The notes beneath the pieces were generated by a model that saw only the letters and a program-made list of their open reading frames with translations, had not been told where the DNA came from and did not search any database. A stretch of 64,000 bases of DNA from Devosia sp. ZB163 (GTDB lineage: Bacteria; Pseudomonadota; Alphaproteobacteria; Rhizobiales; Devosiaceae), in the NCBI RefSeq assembly GCF_028613635.1, contig NZ_JAQRMY010000004.1, positions 205,643 to 269,642 on the forward strand, written 5' to 3'. The number at the start of each line of letters is the position of its first letter. The first letter of the stretch is position 1. The position numbers were made by a program, and so were the translations under genes. Positions 29,993 through 41,007 of the stretch are shown piece after piece.

Positions 29993-32164
29993 ATGACTAT
30001 CGACGACAGGCCGCGGATCGTAGGCGGTGGCCCAAAGAAGCTGCTCTACACGGTCGAAACCATCCGCAAGATCGGAATCGGCAAGGCAGCCAAGGCACTC
30101 ACCGCCCACAACGCCTGCAAGGCCTGCGCCTATGGCATGGGCGGCCAGCGGGGCGGGATGACCAATGAACTCGGCGAGTTCCCGTCCGTCTGCAACAAGT
30201 CGGTGCAGGCGCAATCGACCGATATCCAGCCGCCGATTCCCAACGAGGCGTTCCTCCATCCGCTGGGCGACCTGCAGCAGCTCTCGGGACGCGAAATGGA
30301 GCGGCTCGGCCGGCTGAATACGCCCCTGTTCAAGGCGGCGGGCGCCGACCGGTTCGAGCCGGTGAACTGGGACTTCGCCATCGCCCATTCGGCGGCGCAG
30401 CTGAAGACCACCGATCCCAACCGGACGTTCTTCTACTCCTCCGGCCGCTCCTCCAACGAGGCGGGCTTCGTCTTCCAGCTGCTGGCGCGTGCCTGGGGGA
30501 CCAACAACGTCAACAACTGCTCGTACTACTGCCACCAGGCGACCAGCGAGGGGCTCGCCACCACCATCGGCAAGGGCACGGCCACGGTGGAGCTCGAGGA
30601 CCTGACCGGCGCCGACCTCATCTTCGTCATCGGCGCCAACCCGTCGTCGAACCATCCGCGCTTCATCCACATGCTGAAGAACTGCCGCGACCGGGGCGGG
30701 GACGTGATCGTCATCAACCCGGCCAAGGAGCCTGGGCTGGTGAAGTTCGCCGTGCCCAAGTCGCCGAGCTCGATGCTCAAGGGTGGGAGCGAGATCGCGT
30801 CGGATTATCTGCAGCCGCGCATCGGCACCGACATCTGGCTGCTCAAGGGGCTGATGAAGGCGATCCTCGCCATGGGCGCGGAGGATCGCGCCTTCATTTC
30901 GGGGCACACGGCGAACGTCGAGCAACTCCTGGCAGATCTTCATGACATATCGCTGGAAGAAATCGCGACTATCACCGGTGTTTCGGTCGAAAGCATAGAG
31001 CGGTCCGCCACCATCTACGCCCGCCGGCAGAACGTCGTCTTCGCCTGGGGCATGGGCATGACCCACCACCTCCACGGCGTCGGCAACGTCGAGGCGATCG
31101 CCAACCTCGCCCTGCTTAGAGGTATGATCGGCAAGCGTTTTTCCGGGCTCTTGCCCCTGCGCGGCCACTCCAATGTCCAGGGCATCGGCACCATCGGCGT
31201 CAAGCCGGTCGTCTCCGAGCAGGTCTTCACCGCCATGGAGCAAACCTTCGGAATAAACCTCAGCCGAATCAATGGCTTGGACACCATGGCCAGCCTCGAG
31301 TCTGCCGCCCGCGGCGAGATCGACGCCGCCGTCATCATGGGCGGCAACCTCTGGGGCGCCACCCCCGACACCGCCTTCTCCACCCGCGCCATGGAGGCGA
31401 TCGGCTTCAAGCTGTTCCTCACGACCACGCTAAACCGCGGACATGTCAATGGGTTAGGTGACGGCGAGGTCATGATCCTCCCGGTCACCGCGCGCGACGA
31501 AGAGTGGTCTCCGACCACCCAGGAGTCGATGTTCAACTATGTCCGCCTCTCCGACGGCGGCATCGAGCGCCTCGACAACGTCCGCCCCGAAACGGTGATC
31601 CTCTGCGACCTCGCCAAGCAGCTGCTCCCGGACACGCCGATCCCCTTCGAGCGATTCAAGGAACACCGGCAAGTCCGTGAGGCCATTGCGAAAATCGTGC
31701 CCGGGCTCGAGCAGCTCGCCGATATCGACGTCGCCAAACGCGAGTTCCACGTCCGCAACCGCGTGATGCACACCCCCGAGTTCGCGACGCCGGATGGCAA
31801 GGCCCACTTCACGGTCGTCTCGGTCCCCAAGCCGCCGACCAAGCTGACGCTGGCCACCGTCCGCTCGGAAGGCCAGTTCAACACGATCATCTACGAGGAG
31901 CAGGACAGCTATCGCCTGAAGGCAGGCCGCGACGCAATCTTCCTCAACCGGGAAGACATGGCGGATCAAGGAGTTACCGAGGGGCAGCGGATCACCATCG
32001 CATCCGACACCGGCCGGATGGCGGGGACGGCAACCGGCTTCGACCTGCCGCGCGGCTCGGCGCTCGCCTACTATCCCGAGGCCAACGTTCTCTGCGGCAC
32101 CGCGGTCGACCCGCGCTCGAAGACGCCGGCTTTCAAGTCCGTGCCCATCTGGATCGAGGCATGA
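29993..32164 (+). CDS. FdhF/YdeP-like molybdopterin oxidoreductase
   Basis: 723 residues, family of formate dehydrogenase alpha subunit-like proteins such as E. coli YdeP. The N-terminal region has CKACAYGMGG and a third Cys about 20 residues on, followed by the four molybdopterin domains (LARAWGTNNVNN, ADLIFVIGANPSSNHP, MGGNLWGATP) and a C-terminal cofactor-binding domain. The usual four-Cys FeS pattern of FDH is not complete, and no other FDH subunit or fdhD is present, so formate dehydrogenase activity is doubtful. Its stop overlaps the start of the DUF2461 gene. Confidence 0.85.
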   Translation: MTIDDRPRIVGGGPKKLLYTVETIRKIGIGKAAKALTAHNACKACAYGMGGQRGGMTNELGEFPSVCNKSVQAQSTDIQPPIPNEAFLHPLGDLQQLSGREMERLGRLNTPLFKAAGADRFEPVNWDFAIAHSAAQLKTTDPNRTFFYSSGRSSNEAGFVFQLLARAWGTNNVNNCSYYCHQATSEGLATTIGKGTATVELEDLTGADLIFVIGANPSSNHPRFIHMLKNCRDRGGDVIVINPAKEPGLVKFAVPKSPSSMLKGGSEIASDYLQPRIGTDIWLLKGLMKAILAMGAEDRAFISGHTANVEQLLADLHDISLEEIATITGVSVESIERSATIYARRQNVVFAWGMGMTHHLHGVGNVEAIANLALLRGMIGKRFSGLLPLRGHSNVQGIGTIGVKPVVSEQVFTAMEQTFGINLSRINGLDTMASLESAARGEIDAAVIMGGNLWGATPDTAFSTRAMEAIGFKLFLTTTLNRGHVNGLGDGEVMILPVTARDEEWSPTTQESMFNYVRLSDGGIERLDNVRPETVILCDLAKQLLPDTPIPFERFKEHRQVREAIAKIVPGLEQLADIDVAKREFHVRNRVMHTPEFATPDGKAHFTVVSVPKPPTKLTLATVRSEGQFNTIIYEEQDSYRLKAGRDAIFLNREDMADQGVTEGQRITIASDTGRMAGTATGFDLPRGSALAYYPEANVLCGTAVDPRSKTPAFKSVPIWIEA

Positions 32165-32841
32165 TGAGCGGCTTTCCCAAGCAGACCTTCGAGTTCCTCG
32201 CGGGGATCGCAGCGCACAACGAGAAAGCCTGGTTCGACGCCAACCGGCCGCTCTACGAGGCCGGCTATGTGGAGCCGGGAAAGGCATTCGTCGCCGAGAT
32301 CGGGCCGAAGCTGAAGGCCCTGTCACCCGAGGTGAACTTCGATCCCAAGGTCAACGGGTCGATCTCCCGCATCAACCGCGACATCCGCTTTTCCAAGGAC
32401 AAGCGGCCATACAAGCAGCACCTGGCGCTGTGGTTCTGGCATGGCGACAAGCGCGGCTGGGACCGGCCGGGCTTCTACGTGCATATCGAGGCCGAGCGGG
32501 TGTTTCTCGGCGCCGGCATGTACGGCTTCGACAAGAACATGCTGGACAACTTCCGCCAGTCGGTGATCCACCCGCGTTCCGGCAAGGCGCTGGTCGCCGC
32601 GGTGGCCGAAGTGAAGGCGAAGGGTGCCTACGGTATCGGCGAGAAGACGCGCAAGCTGATGCCGCGCGGCTTCGAGGCGGACCCGGACCGCGCCGAGTTC
32701 CTGCTCTACGAGGGGCTGACGGCCGGCATCGAGTTGCCGGCCAACGCCGCTGCCCAGCCAGACTTTGCCGACGTGTGCATGGAGCACTTCACCAACACCT
32801 GGCCGATCGCGCGCTGGCTGATCGCCGAGGTGGCGAGCTAG
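32161..32841 (+). CDS. DUF2461 (TIGR02453) family protein
   Basis: 226 residues. Shows FPKQTFEFLAGIAAHNEKAWFDANR at the start and FSKDKRPYKQHLALWFWHG, both characteristic of DUF2461. Function unknown. ATGA overlap with the oxidoreductase gene indicates coupled translation and perhaps a shared role. Confidence 0.85.
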   Translation: MMSGFPKQTFEFLAGIAAHNEKAWFDANRPLYEAGYVEPGKAFVAEIGPKLKALSPEVNFDPKVNGSISRINRDIRFSKDKRPYKQHLALWFWHGDKRGWDRPGFYVHIEAERVFLGAGMYGFDKNMLDNFRQSVIHPRSGKALVAAVAEVKAKGAYGIGEKTRKLMPRGFEADPDRAEFLLYEGLTAGIELPANAAAQPDFADVCMEHFTNTWPIARWLIAEVAS

Positions 32842-32901
32842 CATTTCGGCGCTTGTCGCGCTCTCGGAAAAGTCTGCAACTTTTCCTGAAAGCGCTCCAG
32901 T

Positions 32902-33918
32902 TCAGCCGTTGCGGAAGGCGTAGCCGTAGCCGTTGAGGGCAGGGGCGCCGCCGAGGTGGGCGTAGAGCACCTTGCTGCCCTTGGGGAAGTAGCCGGTCTC
33001 GACCAGGTCGATCATGCCCTGCATGGATTTGCCCTCGTAGACCGGGTCGGTGATCATGCCTTCGAGGCGACCGACGAGGCGGATGGCGTCCTTGGTTTCC
33101 TCGGAGGGGACGCCGTAGATCGGGTAGGCGTATTCCTCCAGCAGCACCACATCGTCGCCGGTGATTGGCCGGCCCAATTCGACCAGTTCGGCGGTGCGCT
33201 GGGCGATCTCAAGCACCTGGGCCCGGGTCTGCTGCGGGGTGCAGGAGGCATCGATGCCGATGACGTTGCGGGCGCGACCGTCGGCGGCAAAGCCCACCAG
33301 TATCCCGGCATGGGTCGAGCCGGTCACGGTGCAGACGACGATGTAGTCGAACGTGAAGCCGAGTTGCGCCTCCTGCTGGCGCACTTCGTCGGCGAAGCCG
33401 ACATAGCCGAGCCCGCCGAACTTGTGCACCGAGGCACCGGCGGGGATGGGGTAGGGCTTGCCGCCGGCCGCCTCGACCTCGGCGATGGCGTTCTTCCAGC
33501 TGTCGCGGATGCCGATGTCGAAGCCGTCGTCGACCAGACGCACGTCGGCGCCCATGATGCGGCTCAGCATGATGTTGCCGACGCGATCGTAGACGGCGTC
33601 CTCGTGCGGCACCCAGCTTTCCTGCACCAGCCGGCACTTGAAGCCGATCTTGGCGGCGACTGCGGCGACCATGCGCGTGTGGTTGGACTGCACGCCGCCG
33701 ATCGACACCAGCGTATCGGCGCCCGAGGCGATGGCGTCGGGGACGATGTACTCGAGCTTCCTCAGCTTGTTGCCGCCGAAGGCGAGGCCGGAGTTGCAGT
33801 CTTCGCGCTTGGCGTAGATCTCGACCTCGCCGCCGAGATGGGCGCCGAGGCGCTCCAGCTTCTCGATCGGTGTCGGCCCGAAGGTCAGCGGATAGCGAGG
33901 GAACTTCGCGAGGTTCAT
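32902..33918 (-). CDS. acdS: 1-aminocyclopropane-1-carboxylate deaminase
   Basis: 338 residues, PLP enzyme that breaks the ethylene precursor ACC into 2-oxobutanoate and ammonia, typical of plant-associated bacteria. PLP Lys lies in [11 protein letters not shown], and VQSNHTR follows. The residues that separate true ACC deaminases from D-cysteine desulfhydrases are as in ACC deaminases: Glu in [10 protein letters not shown] and Leu in [11 protein letters not shown]. Full length. Divergent from a Lrp-type gene, the classic acdR-acdS arrangement. Confidence 0.95.
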   Translation of the reverse strand: MNLAKFPRYPLTFGPTPIEKLERLGAHLGGEVEIYAKREDCNSGLAFGGNKLRKLEYIVPDAIASGADTLVSIGGVQSNHTRMVAAVAAKIGFKCRLVQESWVPHEDAVYDRVGNIMLSRIMGADVRLVDDGFDIGIRDSWKNAIAEVEAAGGKPYPIPAGASVHKFGGLGYVGFADEVRQQEAQLGFTFDYIVVCTVTGSTHAGILVGFAADGRARNVIGIDASCTPQQTRAQVLEIAQRTAELVELGRPITGDDVVLLEEYAYPIYGVPSEETKDAIRLVGRLEGMITDPVYEGKSMQGMIDLVETGYFPKGSKVLYAHLGGAPALNGYGYAFRNG

Positions 33919-34060
33919 GGGCAGGCTCCTGAGGTCGGGATTGCCTCAAGGCTAGCAATTGTCTCGCGAAGGGTGCTTTCTATTTTGGGTAGTGGACTGC
34001 GGTGGTGTGATCGGCTGATCGCAGCACATCGCGCCATCCAGCTCACCGATGAGGCCACAA

Positions 34061-34537
34061 ATGAAAGAATCTTCCGAAGTGGATCTCGACCGCATCGACC
34101 TCAAGATGCTGCGCGCTCTGCAGCGCGATGGCCGGATCAGCAATGCGGACCTTGCCGCCGAGGTTGGCGTCAGCGCCGCAACCTGCCACCGGCGGACGCA
34201 GCACCTGATCGAAGCCGGCTACATCTCCGGCGTTCGCGCCATGGTGGATCCGGCGCGGGTGGAACTTGGGACGCTCGTGCTCGTGGGGGTGGTGCTCGAT
34301 CGCTCGACGCCGGAGAGCTTTGCGGCCTTCGAGAGCGCGGTGCAGAAGCTGAAGTTCGTGCTCGATTGCCACCTGGTGGCCGGCGACTTCGACTATTTCC
34401 TCAAGATCCGGGTGCGCGATCTGGCGGATTTCAACCGCCTGCACGGAACGCAACTGCTCGGGCTGCCCGGCATGCGGCAGACCCGGACCTTTTTCGTGAT
34501 GAAGGAAGTGGCCGATAGCCGGCCACTGGATTTTTGA
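34061..34537 (+). CDS. acdR: Lrp/AsnC family regulator, probable AcdR
   Basis: 158 residues. N-terminal helix-turn-helix (LDRIDLKMLRALQRDGRISNAD..) and C-terminal RAM/effector domain. Located divergently upstream of acdS, where known Lrp-type AcdR proteins activate ACC deaminase in response to ACC. An ATG 12 bp upstream (34049) is possible; 34061 has GAGG in better position. The 142-bp intergenic space should contain the AcdR sites, which I cannot pick out by eye. Confidence 0.85.
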   Translation: MKESSEVDLDRIDLKMLRALQRDGRISNADLAAEVGVSAATCHRRTQHLIEAGYISGVRAMVDPARVELGTLVLVGVVLDRSTPESFAAFESAVQKLKFVLDCHLVAGDFDYFLKIRVRDLADFNRLHGTQLLGLPGMRQTRTFFVMKEVADSRPLDF

Positions 34538-34579
34538 GGGGGCCTGGCGACCGCTGGGGCACCGTGGCCTGCAGCCTCT

Positions 34580-34708
34580 CCCTCATCACCGGGCTTGTCC
34601 CGGTGATCCAGCAACCGCGCGTCGGTGCGGCGAGGGAGTCGTTTCACGCGGCAGACGCCGCGTGGCTGGATGGCCGGGACAAGCCCGGCCATGAGGGGCA
34701 TGATGAGG
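34580..34708. repeat. family D inverted repeat pair (ACCGGGCTTGTCCCGGT type)
   Basis: CTCATCACCGGGCTTGTCCC... at 34582 and a mirrored GGCCGGGACAAGCCCGGCCATGA at 34671, with CGCGGCAGACGCCGCG palindrome between. Similar in plan to family C. It fills the 191-bp convergent gap between acdR and the propeller protein gene. Confidence 0.75.
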
Positions 34709-34728
34709 CGTCCAAGCGTGAGGAAGCT

Positions 34729-35628
34729 CTACCGCACCGGATACGCCACGTAGGCAAACCGCTTGCTGTCGGGCGCCCAGGAATTGACGTTGATCGTGCC
34801 CTGGCCGCCGTTGAAGCCGATGATGTCGCGGGTGCCGGTGCCATCCGGGCGCATGAAGCGGAGGATCACGTCCTTGTCGGCGGGGTGCCCCTGGGTGCCC
34901 GGGGGATAGCTCAGGTAGGCGATCGACTGGCCGTCGGGCGAGACGTGCGGGAACCAGTTCACCCGCTCGTCGAAGGTGACCTGCGTCAGCTCCGAGCCGT
35001 CGGTGCGCATCCTGTAGATCTGGGCGTGGCCGGGCGAACCCTGCTCGGAGTTGAACCAGATCCACTGGCCGTCCGGCGAATACTCGGCGCCATCGTTGGG
35101 CACCAGAAAGTCGGTCAACTGTGTGTCCGGGCCGCCATCGGCAGGAATGGTCCAGATGTTCACCTTGGCCCATTGGTTATCGCCGATGGCGTTGATGCCG
35201 ACATAGGACAGCGTCTTGCCGTCGGGCGAGATGCCGTGGAGGTAATAGTGGTGGCGGTGCGGGTAGGTGTTCGACACCCGCCTCGGCGTGCCGCCGCCGA
35301 TCGGCAGCGCATAGAGGTGCCCGTCGTCGGAACTGACGTAGATCGTCTGGCCGTCGGGCGAGAGCACGTGGTCGTTGTTGAGGTCGCGAAGGTGACCGGT
35401 GTCGATCTTCTCCGGGGCAGCCGAACCGTCGGAGGGGATGCGCCACAGCTCGCCGCCGGCATTGAAGACGAGCGTCCGGCCATCCGGCGTCCAGTTCGGC
35501 GCCTCGATCACTTCGGAGGCGGTGAAGACGACCCGGCGATCGCTACCATCGAACGAAATCGTGGTCAGTTCGGACAGCTGGCCCTGCTGCAGCTCGCGGC
35601 CGCGGCGTGCGAATGGCGTAGTTGGCAT
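34729..35628 (-). CDS. TolB-like / WD40-like beta-propeller protein
   Basis: 299 residues with repeated SPDGQ/TPDGRT blades (APNWTPDGRTLVFNAGG, LSPDGQTIYVSSDDG, YSPDGQWIWFNSEQG, VSPDGQSIAYLS), as in TolB-like propellers. It has no signal peptide from the chosen ATG and lacks the TolB N-terminal domain, so it is not the Tol-Pal component. Probably a ligand-binding or enzymatic propeller; role unknown. Confidence 0.8.
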   Translation of the reverse strand: MPTTPFARRGRELQQGQLSELTTISFDGSDRRVVFTASEVIEAPNWTPDGRTLVFNAGGELWRIPSDGSAAPEKIDTGHLRDLNNDHVLSPDGQTIYVSSDDGHLYALPIGGGTPRRVSNTYPHRHHYYLHGISPDGKTLSYVGINAIGDNQWAKVNIWTIPADGGPDTQLTDFLVPNDGAEYSPDGQWIWFNSEQGSPGHAQIYRMRTDGSELTQVTFDERVNWFPHVSPDGQSIAYLSYPPGTQGHPADKDVILRFMRPDGTGTRDIIGFNGGQGTINVNSWAPDSKRFAYVAYPVR

Positions 35629-35822
35629 GAGTTCCCCCAGAGGGGCCCTCAATAGCCGATTTGATCGGGTGCGGGGACAGATTCCTGCGGTACTCGGCCT
35701 GGGGCCGAGGCGGGAAACCTTCCTCGCCCGCCACTCAACGGAGGTGGTGTTGCCCCGCGCGGCGGGTTCCCCTACATACGGCGCTTGTTTCCCCGAATTC
35801 AGCGGCAGGACCCTTACGCTTC

Positions 35823-37478
35823 ATGGCGCGCCAGTTCATCTACCACATGCACGGCCTCAACAAGGCCTACTCCAACGGCAAGAAGGTTCTGGACAACATC
35901 CACTTGAGCTTCTACCCGGACGCCAAGATCGGCGTCCTGGGTCCGAACGGTTCGGGTAAGTCGACCCTGCTGCGCATCATGGCCGGTATCGACACCGAGT
36001 TCACCGGCGAAGCCTGGGTGGCCGATGGCGCCAAGGTCGGCTACCTGCCGCAGGAGCCGCAGCTCGACCCGCAGCTCGACGTCAAGGGCAACGTCATGAC
36101 GGGGGTCAAGGAGAAGAAGGACATCATCGACCGCTACAACGAGTTGATGATGAACTACTCCGACGAGACCGCCGACGAGGCGACCAAGCTCCAGGACATC
36201 ATCGACAGCCAGAACCTGTGGGACCTCGACAGCCAGGTCGAAGTGGCCATGGAGGCGCTGGGCTGCCCGCCGGGCGATGCCTCGGTGGACAATCTCTCGG
36301 GTGGCGAGAAGCGCCGCGTGGCGCTCTGCGCGCTGCTGCTGTCGAAGCCCGACCTGCTGCTGCTGGACGAGCCGACCAACCATCTCGACGCCGAAACCAC
36401 GGCGTGGCTGGAAAACCACCTGCGCGAGTTCGCTGGCGCGGTGCTGATCATCACCCACGACCGCTACTTCCTCGACAACGTCACGGGCTGGATCCTCGAG
36501 CTCGATCGCGGCCGTGGCGTGCCGTACGAGGGCAACTACTCGGCCTATCTCAACGCCAAGGCCAAGCGTTTCGCGCAGGAACAGTCCGAAGACGCGGCCC
36601 GCGCCAAGGTGCTCGAGCGCGAGCGCGAGTGGATGGGCCAGAGCCCGCAGGCGCGCATGGCCAAGTCCAAGGCCCGTATCCGCGCCTATGACGAGCTGGT
36701 GAAGGTCAACGAAGCCCGCACGCAGTCGAACACGGCGCAGATCATCATCCCGCCGGGCGAGCGTCTGGGCCACAATGTCATCGACATCGAGGGCGTCACC
36801 AAGTCTTACGGCGACCGCGTGCTGATCGACAACCTGACCTTCAAGCTGCCGCCGGGCGGCATCGTCGGCGTCATCGGCCCGAACGGCGTCGGCAAGTCCA
36901 CGCTGTTCCGCATGATCACCGGCCAGGAGAAGCCGGACTCCGGCACCATCACTGTCGCCGACAACGTCAACCTCGGCTATGTCGACCAGAGCCGCGACAC
37001 GCTCGCGCCGAACAAGACGGTGTGGGAGGAAATCTCCGGCGGCAACGAGATCCTGATGCTGGGCAAGCGCGAGATGAACTCGCGTGCCTACACGTCGGCG
37101 TTCAACTTCAAGGGCGCCGACCAGCAGCAGAAGGTCGGCAACCTTTCAGGCGGCCAGCGCAACCGCGTGCACCTCGCCAAGATGCTGAAGTCGGGCGCCA
37201 ACGTGCTGCTCCTCGACGAGCCGACCAACGACCTCGACACCGAAACCCTGGCGGCGCTCGAAGAGGCGCTGGAGGAATTCGCCGGCTGCGCCGTGATCAT
37301 CAGCCACGACCGCATGTTCCTCGACCGCCTCGCCACGCACATGCTGGCGTATGAGGGGGATAGCCACTTCGAGTGGTTCGAAGGCAACTTCCAGGATTAC
37401 GAGCAGGACAAGATCCGGCGGCTGGGCGCGGACTCGGTGAACAACCACCGGGTGACATACAAGAAGCTGACGCGGTAA
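35823..37478 (+). CDS. ettA: energy-dependent translational throttle protein EttA
   Basis: 551 residues, ABC-F protein that binds the ribosomal E site and gates entry into elongation according to ATP/ADP. Two ABC domains: Walker A GPNGSGKST (about 40) and GPNGVGKST (about 353), signatures LSGGEKRRVAL and LSGGQRNRVHL, with the EttA arm (TGVKEKKDIIDRYNELM) and the linker QSPQARMAKSKARI. The start MARQFIYHMHGL matches the family. Confidence 0.96.
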   Translation: MARQFIYHMHGLNKAYSNGKKVLDNIHLSFYPDAKIGVLGPNGSGKSTLLRIMAGIDTEFTGEAWVADGAKVGYLPQEPQLDPQLDVKGNVMTGVKEKKDIIDRYNELMMNYSDETADEATKLQDIIDSQNLWDLDSQVEVAMEALGCPPGDASVDNLSGGEKRRVALCALLLSKPDLLLLDEPTNHLDAETTAWLENHLREFAGAVLIITHDRYFLDNVTGWILELDRGRGVPYEGNYSAYLNAKAKRFAQEQSEDAARAKVLEREREWMGQSPQARMAKSKARIRAYDELVKVNEARTQSNTAQIIIPPGERLGHNVIDIEGVTKSYGDRVLIDNLTFKLPPGGIVGVIGPNGVGKSTLFRMITGQEKPDSGTITVADNVNLGYVDQSRDTLAPNKTVWEEISGGNEILMLGKREMNSRAYTSAFNFKGADQQQKVGNLSGGQRNRVHLAKMLKSGANVLLLDEPTNDLDTETLAALEEALEEFAGCAVIISHDRMFLDRLATHMLAYEGDSHFEWFEGNFQDYEQDKIRRLGADSVNNHRVTYKKLTR

Positions 37479-37485
37479 GGCCGCG

Positions 37486-38544
37486 GTGGATCTGCCGCTG
37501 ACCGAGCGCATCCGTGGTTGCCTCCTGGGGGGCGCCTGCGGTGATGCGCTCGGCGCTCCGGTGGAGTTCTGGTCGACGCAGCAGATTGCGGCGCGCTATG
37601 GCAGCAAGGGGATAGTTGGGTTCGCCCACGACGTCGGTCCGGCAGGCGCGATTACCGACGATACCCAGATGACCATGTTCACGGTCGAAGGCCTGATCCG
37701 CGCCAGGGTGCGACAGAGCCTTCACGGCGCCGTCGACTGGGCGGCTGTCGTGCACCATGCCTACCTGCGCTGGCTGAGGACTCAGCTCAGCACCTACGAT
37801 GCACGATCCACGATCGAAGGCCTTGATGGTTGGCTGATCGAAGAACGGCGGTTGTGGTCGCAGCGCGCGCCGGGCACCACCTGCCTGGTGGCGCTCAGAA
37901 GCGCGACTGACTTTGGGATTCCAGCAGATAACGACAGCAAGGGGTGCGGCACCGTCATGCGGGATGCGCCCTGGGGCTTGGCCTTTCCGGGCGATCCCGA
38001 CACCGCCTTCAAGCTGGCGTTCAACGCAGCTGCCACGACGCACGGTCATCCGACGGCGCATTACGCGTCCGGGGCAGTGGCCGCAATCGTCGCAAGACTT
38101 TGCGCTGGCATGGATCTCGCGGGTTCGGTCGATCGGACCATTGCAGAGAACCTCATGGACCCGGACGGGGTCGAGGTGGCGGCTGCGCTGTCCCTGGCGC
38201 TGCAGTTTTCCGGCACGACTGGCTGGCGGTCCAGCCTGCTGGAACTTGGTGGCGGCTGGGTCGCCGAAGAAGCCCTCGGCATTGCAGTGCTTTGCGCGCT
38301 GTCGGCCGAAACGCCGCGCGCCGCACTGATCGCCGCGGTCAATCACGATGGCGACTCCGACTCAACCGGAGCGATCTGCGGCAATCTGCTCGGCGCTGCC
38401 CTTGGGGCCGACGTGTTCCCTGCCGAGTGGGTCGAGCAACTGGGAGTGCGGGACCTGCTAGAGACGCTGGCGGTCGACCTTGCCGGAAGCATTGCGCAAG
38501 ATTTCAGTGCCAGCGCGGCCGGGGCCCGCTACCCAGGCTGGTAG
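37486..38544 (+). CDS. ADP-ribosylglycohydrolase family protein
   Basis: 352 residues, DraG/ARH-like fold. Metal-binding motifs of the family are present: GACGDALGAPVEF near the start, GAITDDTQMT, and DGDSDSTGAICGNLLG near the end. Removes ADP-ribose from a target not known here; no dinitrogenase genes are near. GTG start, 7 bp after ettA, so probably co-transcribed. Confidence 0.88.
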   Translation: MDLPLTERIRGCLLGGACGDALGAPVEFWSTQQIAARYGSKGIVGFAHDVGPAGAITDDTQMTMFTVEGLIRARVRQSLHGAVDWAAVVHHAYLRWLRTQLSTYDARSTIEGLDGWLIEERRLWSQRAPGTTCLVALRSATDFGIPADNDSKGCGTVMRDAPWGLAFPGDPDTAFKLAFNAAATTHGHPTAHYASGAVAAIVARLCAGMDLAGSVDRTIAENLMDPDGVEVAAALSLALQFSGTTGWRSSLLELGGGWVAEEALGIAVLCALSAETPRAALIAAVNHDGDSDSTGAICGNLLGAALGADVFPAEWVEQLGVRDLLETLAVDLAGSIAQDFSASAAGARYPGW

Positions 38545-38597
38545 AGAGGTGGGGCAGGGTGCGGGCAGCGCGGCTGCCCGGCTCCTCGCCCGCCAAG

Positions 38598-39998
<1,401 letters not shown>

Positions 39999-40111
39999 TC
40001 ACATCGCTCGCATAGGAGCGGGGCGCATCGATTCTGCGGCCGGCTGGGCGTACGACTTGACCGCATCGGCGGCTGGATCGAGAAGTCGGGGCGACAACGC
40101 GGATGCACACG

Positions 40112-40876
40112 ATGGCTGACTGGTCTCCCGCCAACTACCTCAAGTTCGAAGACGAGCGAACGCGGCCGGCTCGGGATCTGCTGGCGCAGGTGCCGGTCGC
40201 GCGACCGCGGCGGGTGGTGGATATGGGGTGCGGGCCGGGCAACTCCACGGAGTTGCTGGTCGAGCGGTTTCCCGAGGCGGAGGTGGTCGGGCTCGACAAC
40301 TCGCCGAACATGCTGGCGGAGGCGCGGAAGCGTGTCCCGCGAGCGAGGTTTGCGGAGGCGGATGCAGGGAAATGGGTCCCGGACGCGGGAACCGATGTGG
40401 TTTTCGCCAACGCGATCTACCAGTGGGTTCCGGACCATCTGGAGGGTCTGTCGAGGGTCGCCGCAGGCCTGCCCGCAGGTGGGGTGCTGGCCGTTCAGAT
40501 GCCCGACAACGTGGCAGAGCCCAGCCATCAACTGATGCGGCAGGTGGCGGCGGAGGGGCCGTGGGCGGAGAAGCTGCGCGACGCGGCGAGGCCGCCGCTG
40601 CCGCCGGTGCGGACCTATTACGATGCGCTGAGGCCGGTCTCGCAGCGGCTCGACATCTGGCATGCGGTCTACAACCACGTGCTGTCCGGCCCCGAGGCGA
40701 TCGTCGAATGGGTGAAGGGCACCGGGCTCAGGCCGTTCATCGATCCGCTCGAGCCGGACGAGCGCGAGGACTTTCTCGCGCGCTATCTCGCGCTGATTGC
40801 GGAGGCCTATCCCCGGACCGGCGACGGCAAGGTTCTGCTGCGGTTTCCGCGGCTGTTCATCGTTGCGGTGAAGTAG
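40112..40876 (+). CDS. tam: trans-aconitate 2-methyltransferase
   Basis: 254 residues, SAM-dependent methyltransferase that methylates trans-aconitate, an inhibitor of the TCA cycle. Start [20 protein letters not shown] is the Tam hallmark; SAM motif [15 protein letters not shown]; then [18 protein letters not shown] in-frame alternatives upstream add only three residues. Confidence 0.93.
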   Translation: MADWSPANYLKFEDERTRPARDLLAQVPVARPRRVVDMGCGPGNSTELLVERFPEAEVVGLDNSPNMLAEARKRVPRARFAEADAGKWVPDAGTDVVFANAIYQWVPDHLEGLSRVAAGLPAGGVLAVQMPDNVAEPSHQLMRQVAAEGPWAEKLRDAARPPLPPVRTYYDALRPVSQRLDIWHAVYNHVLSGPEAIVEWVKGTGLRPFIDPLEPDEREDFLARYLALIAEAYPRTGDGKVLLRFPRLFIVAVK

Positions 40877-40882
40877 GCGGCC

Positions 40883-40972
40883 TCAGGCGGCGGCGTTCAC
40901 TTCCACCACGTTGCGGTCGGGGTCGAGGACGTAAAGCTGGAACCTAGCGTCCCGCTCCGCTTTGCGATAGCT
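40883..40972 (-). pseudogene. C-terminal remnant of a glyoxalase/VOC-family gene
   Basis: On the minus strand an open frame ends in FQLYVLDPDRNVVEVNAAA and TGA (40883-40885). This is the typical last strand of a VOC (glyoxalase/bleomycin-resistance) domain. Upstream the VOC similarity is lost after about 30 residues and no start codon for a whole domain exists, so only the 3' end seems to have survived. The 5' limit given is approximate. Confidence 0.4.
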
Positions 40973-41007
40973 CGGAAGCCATAGTCCACGCGCCGCCGGA
41001 GCCCAGG

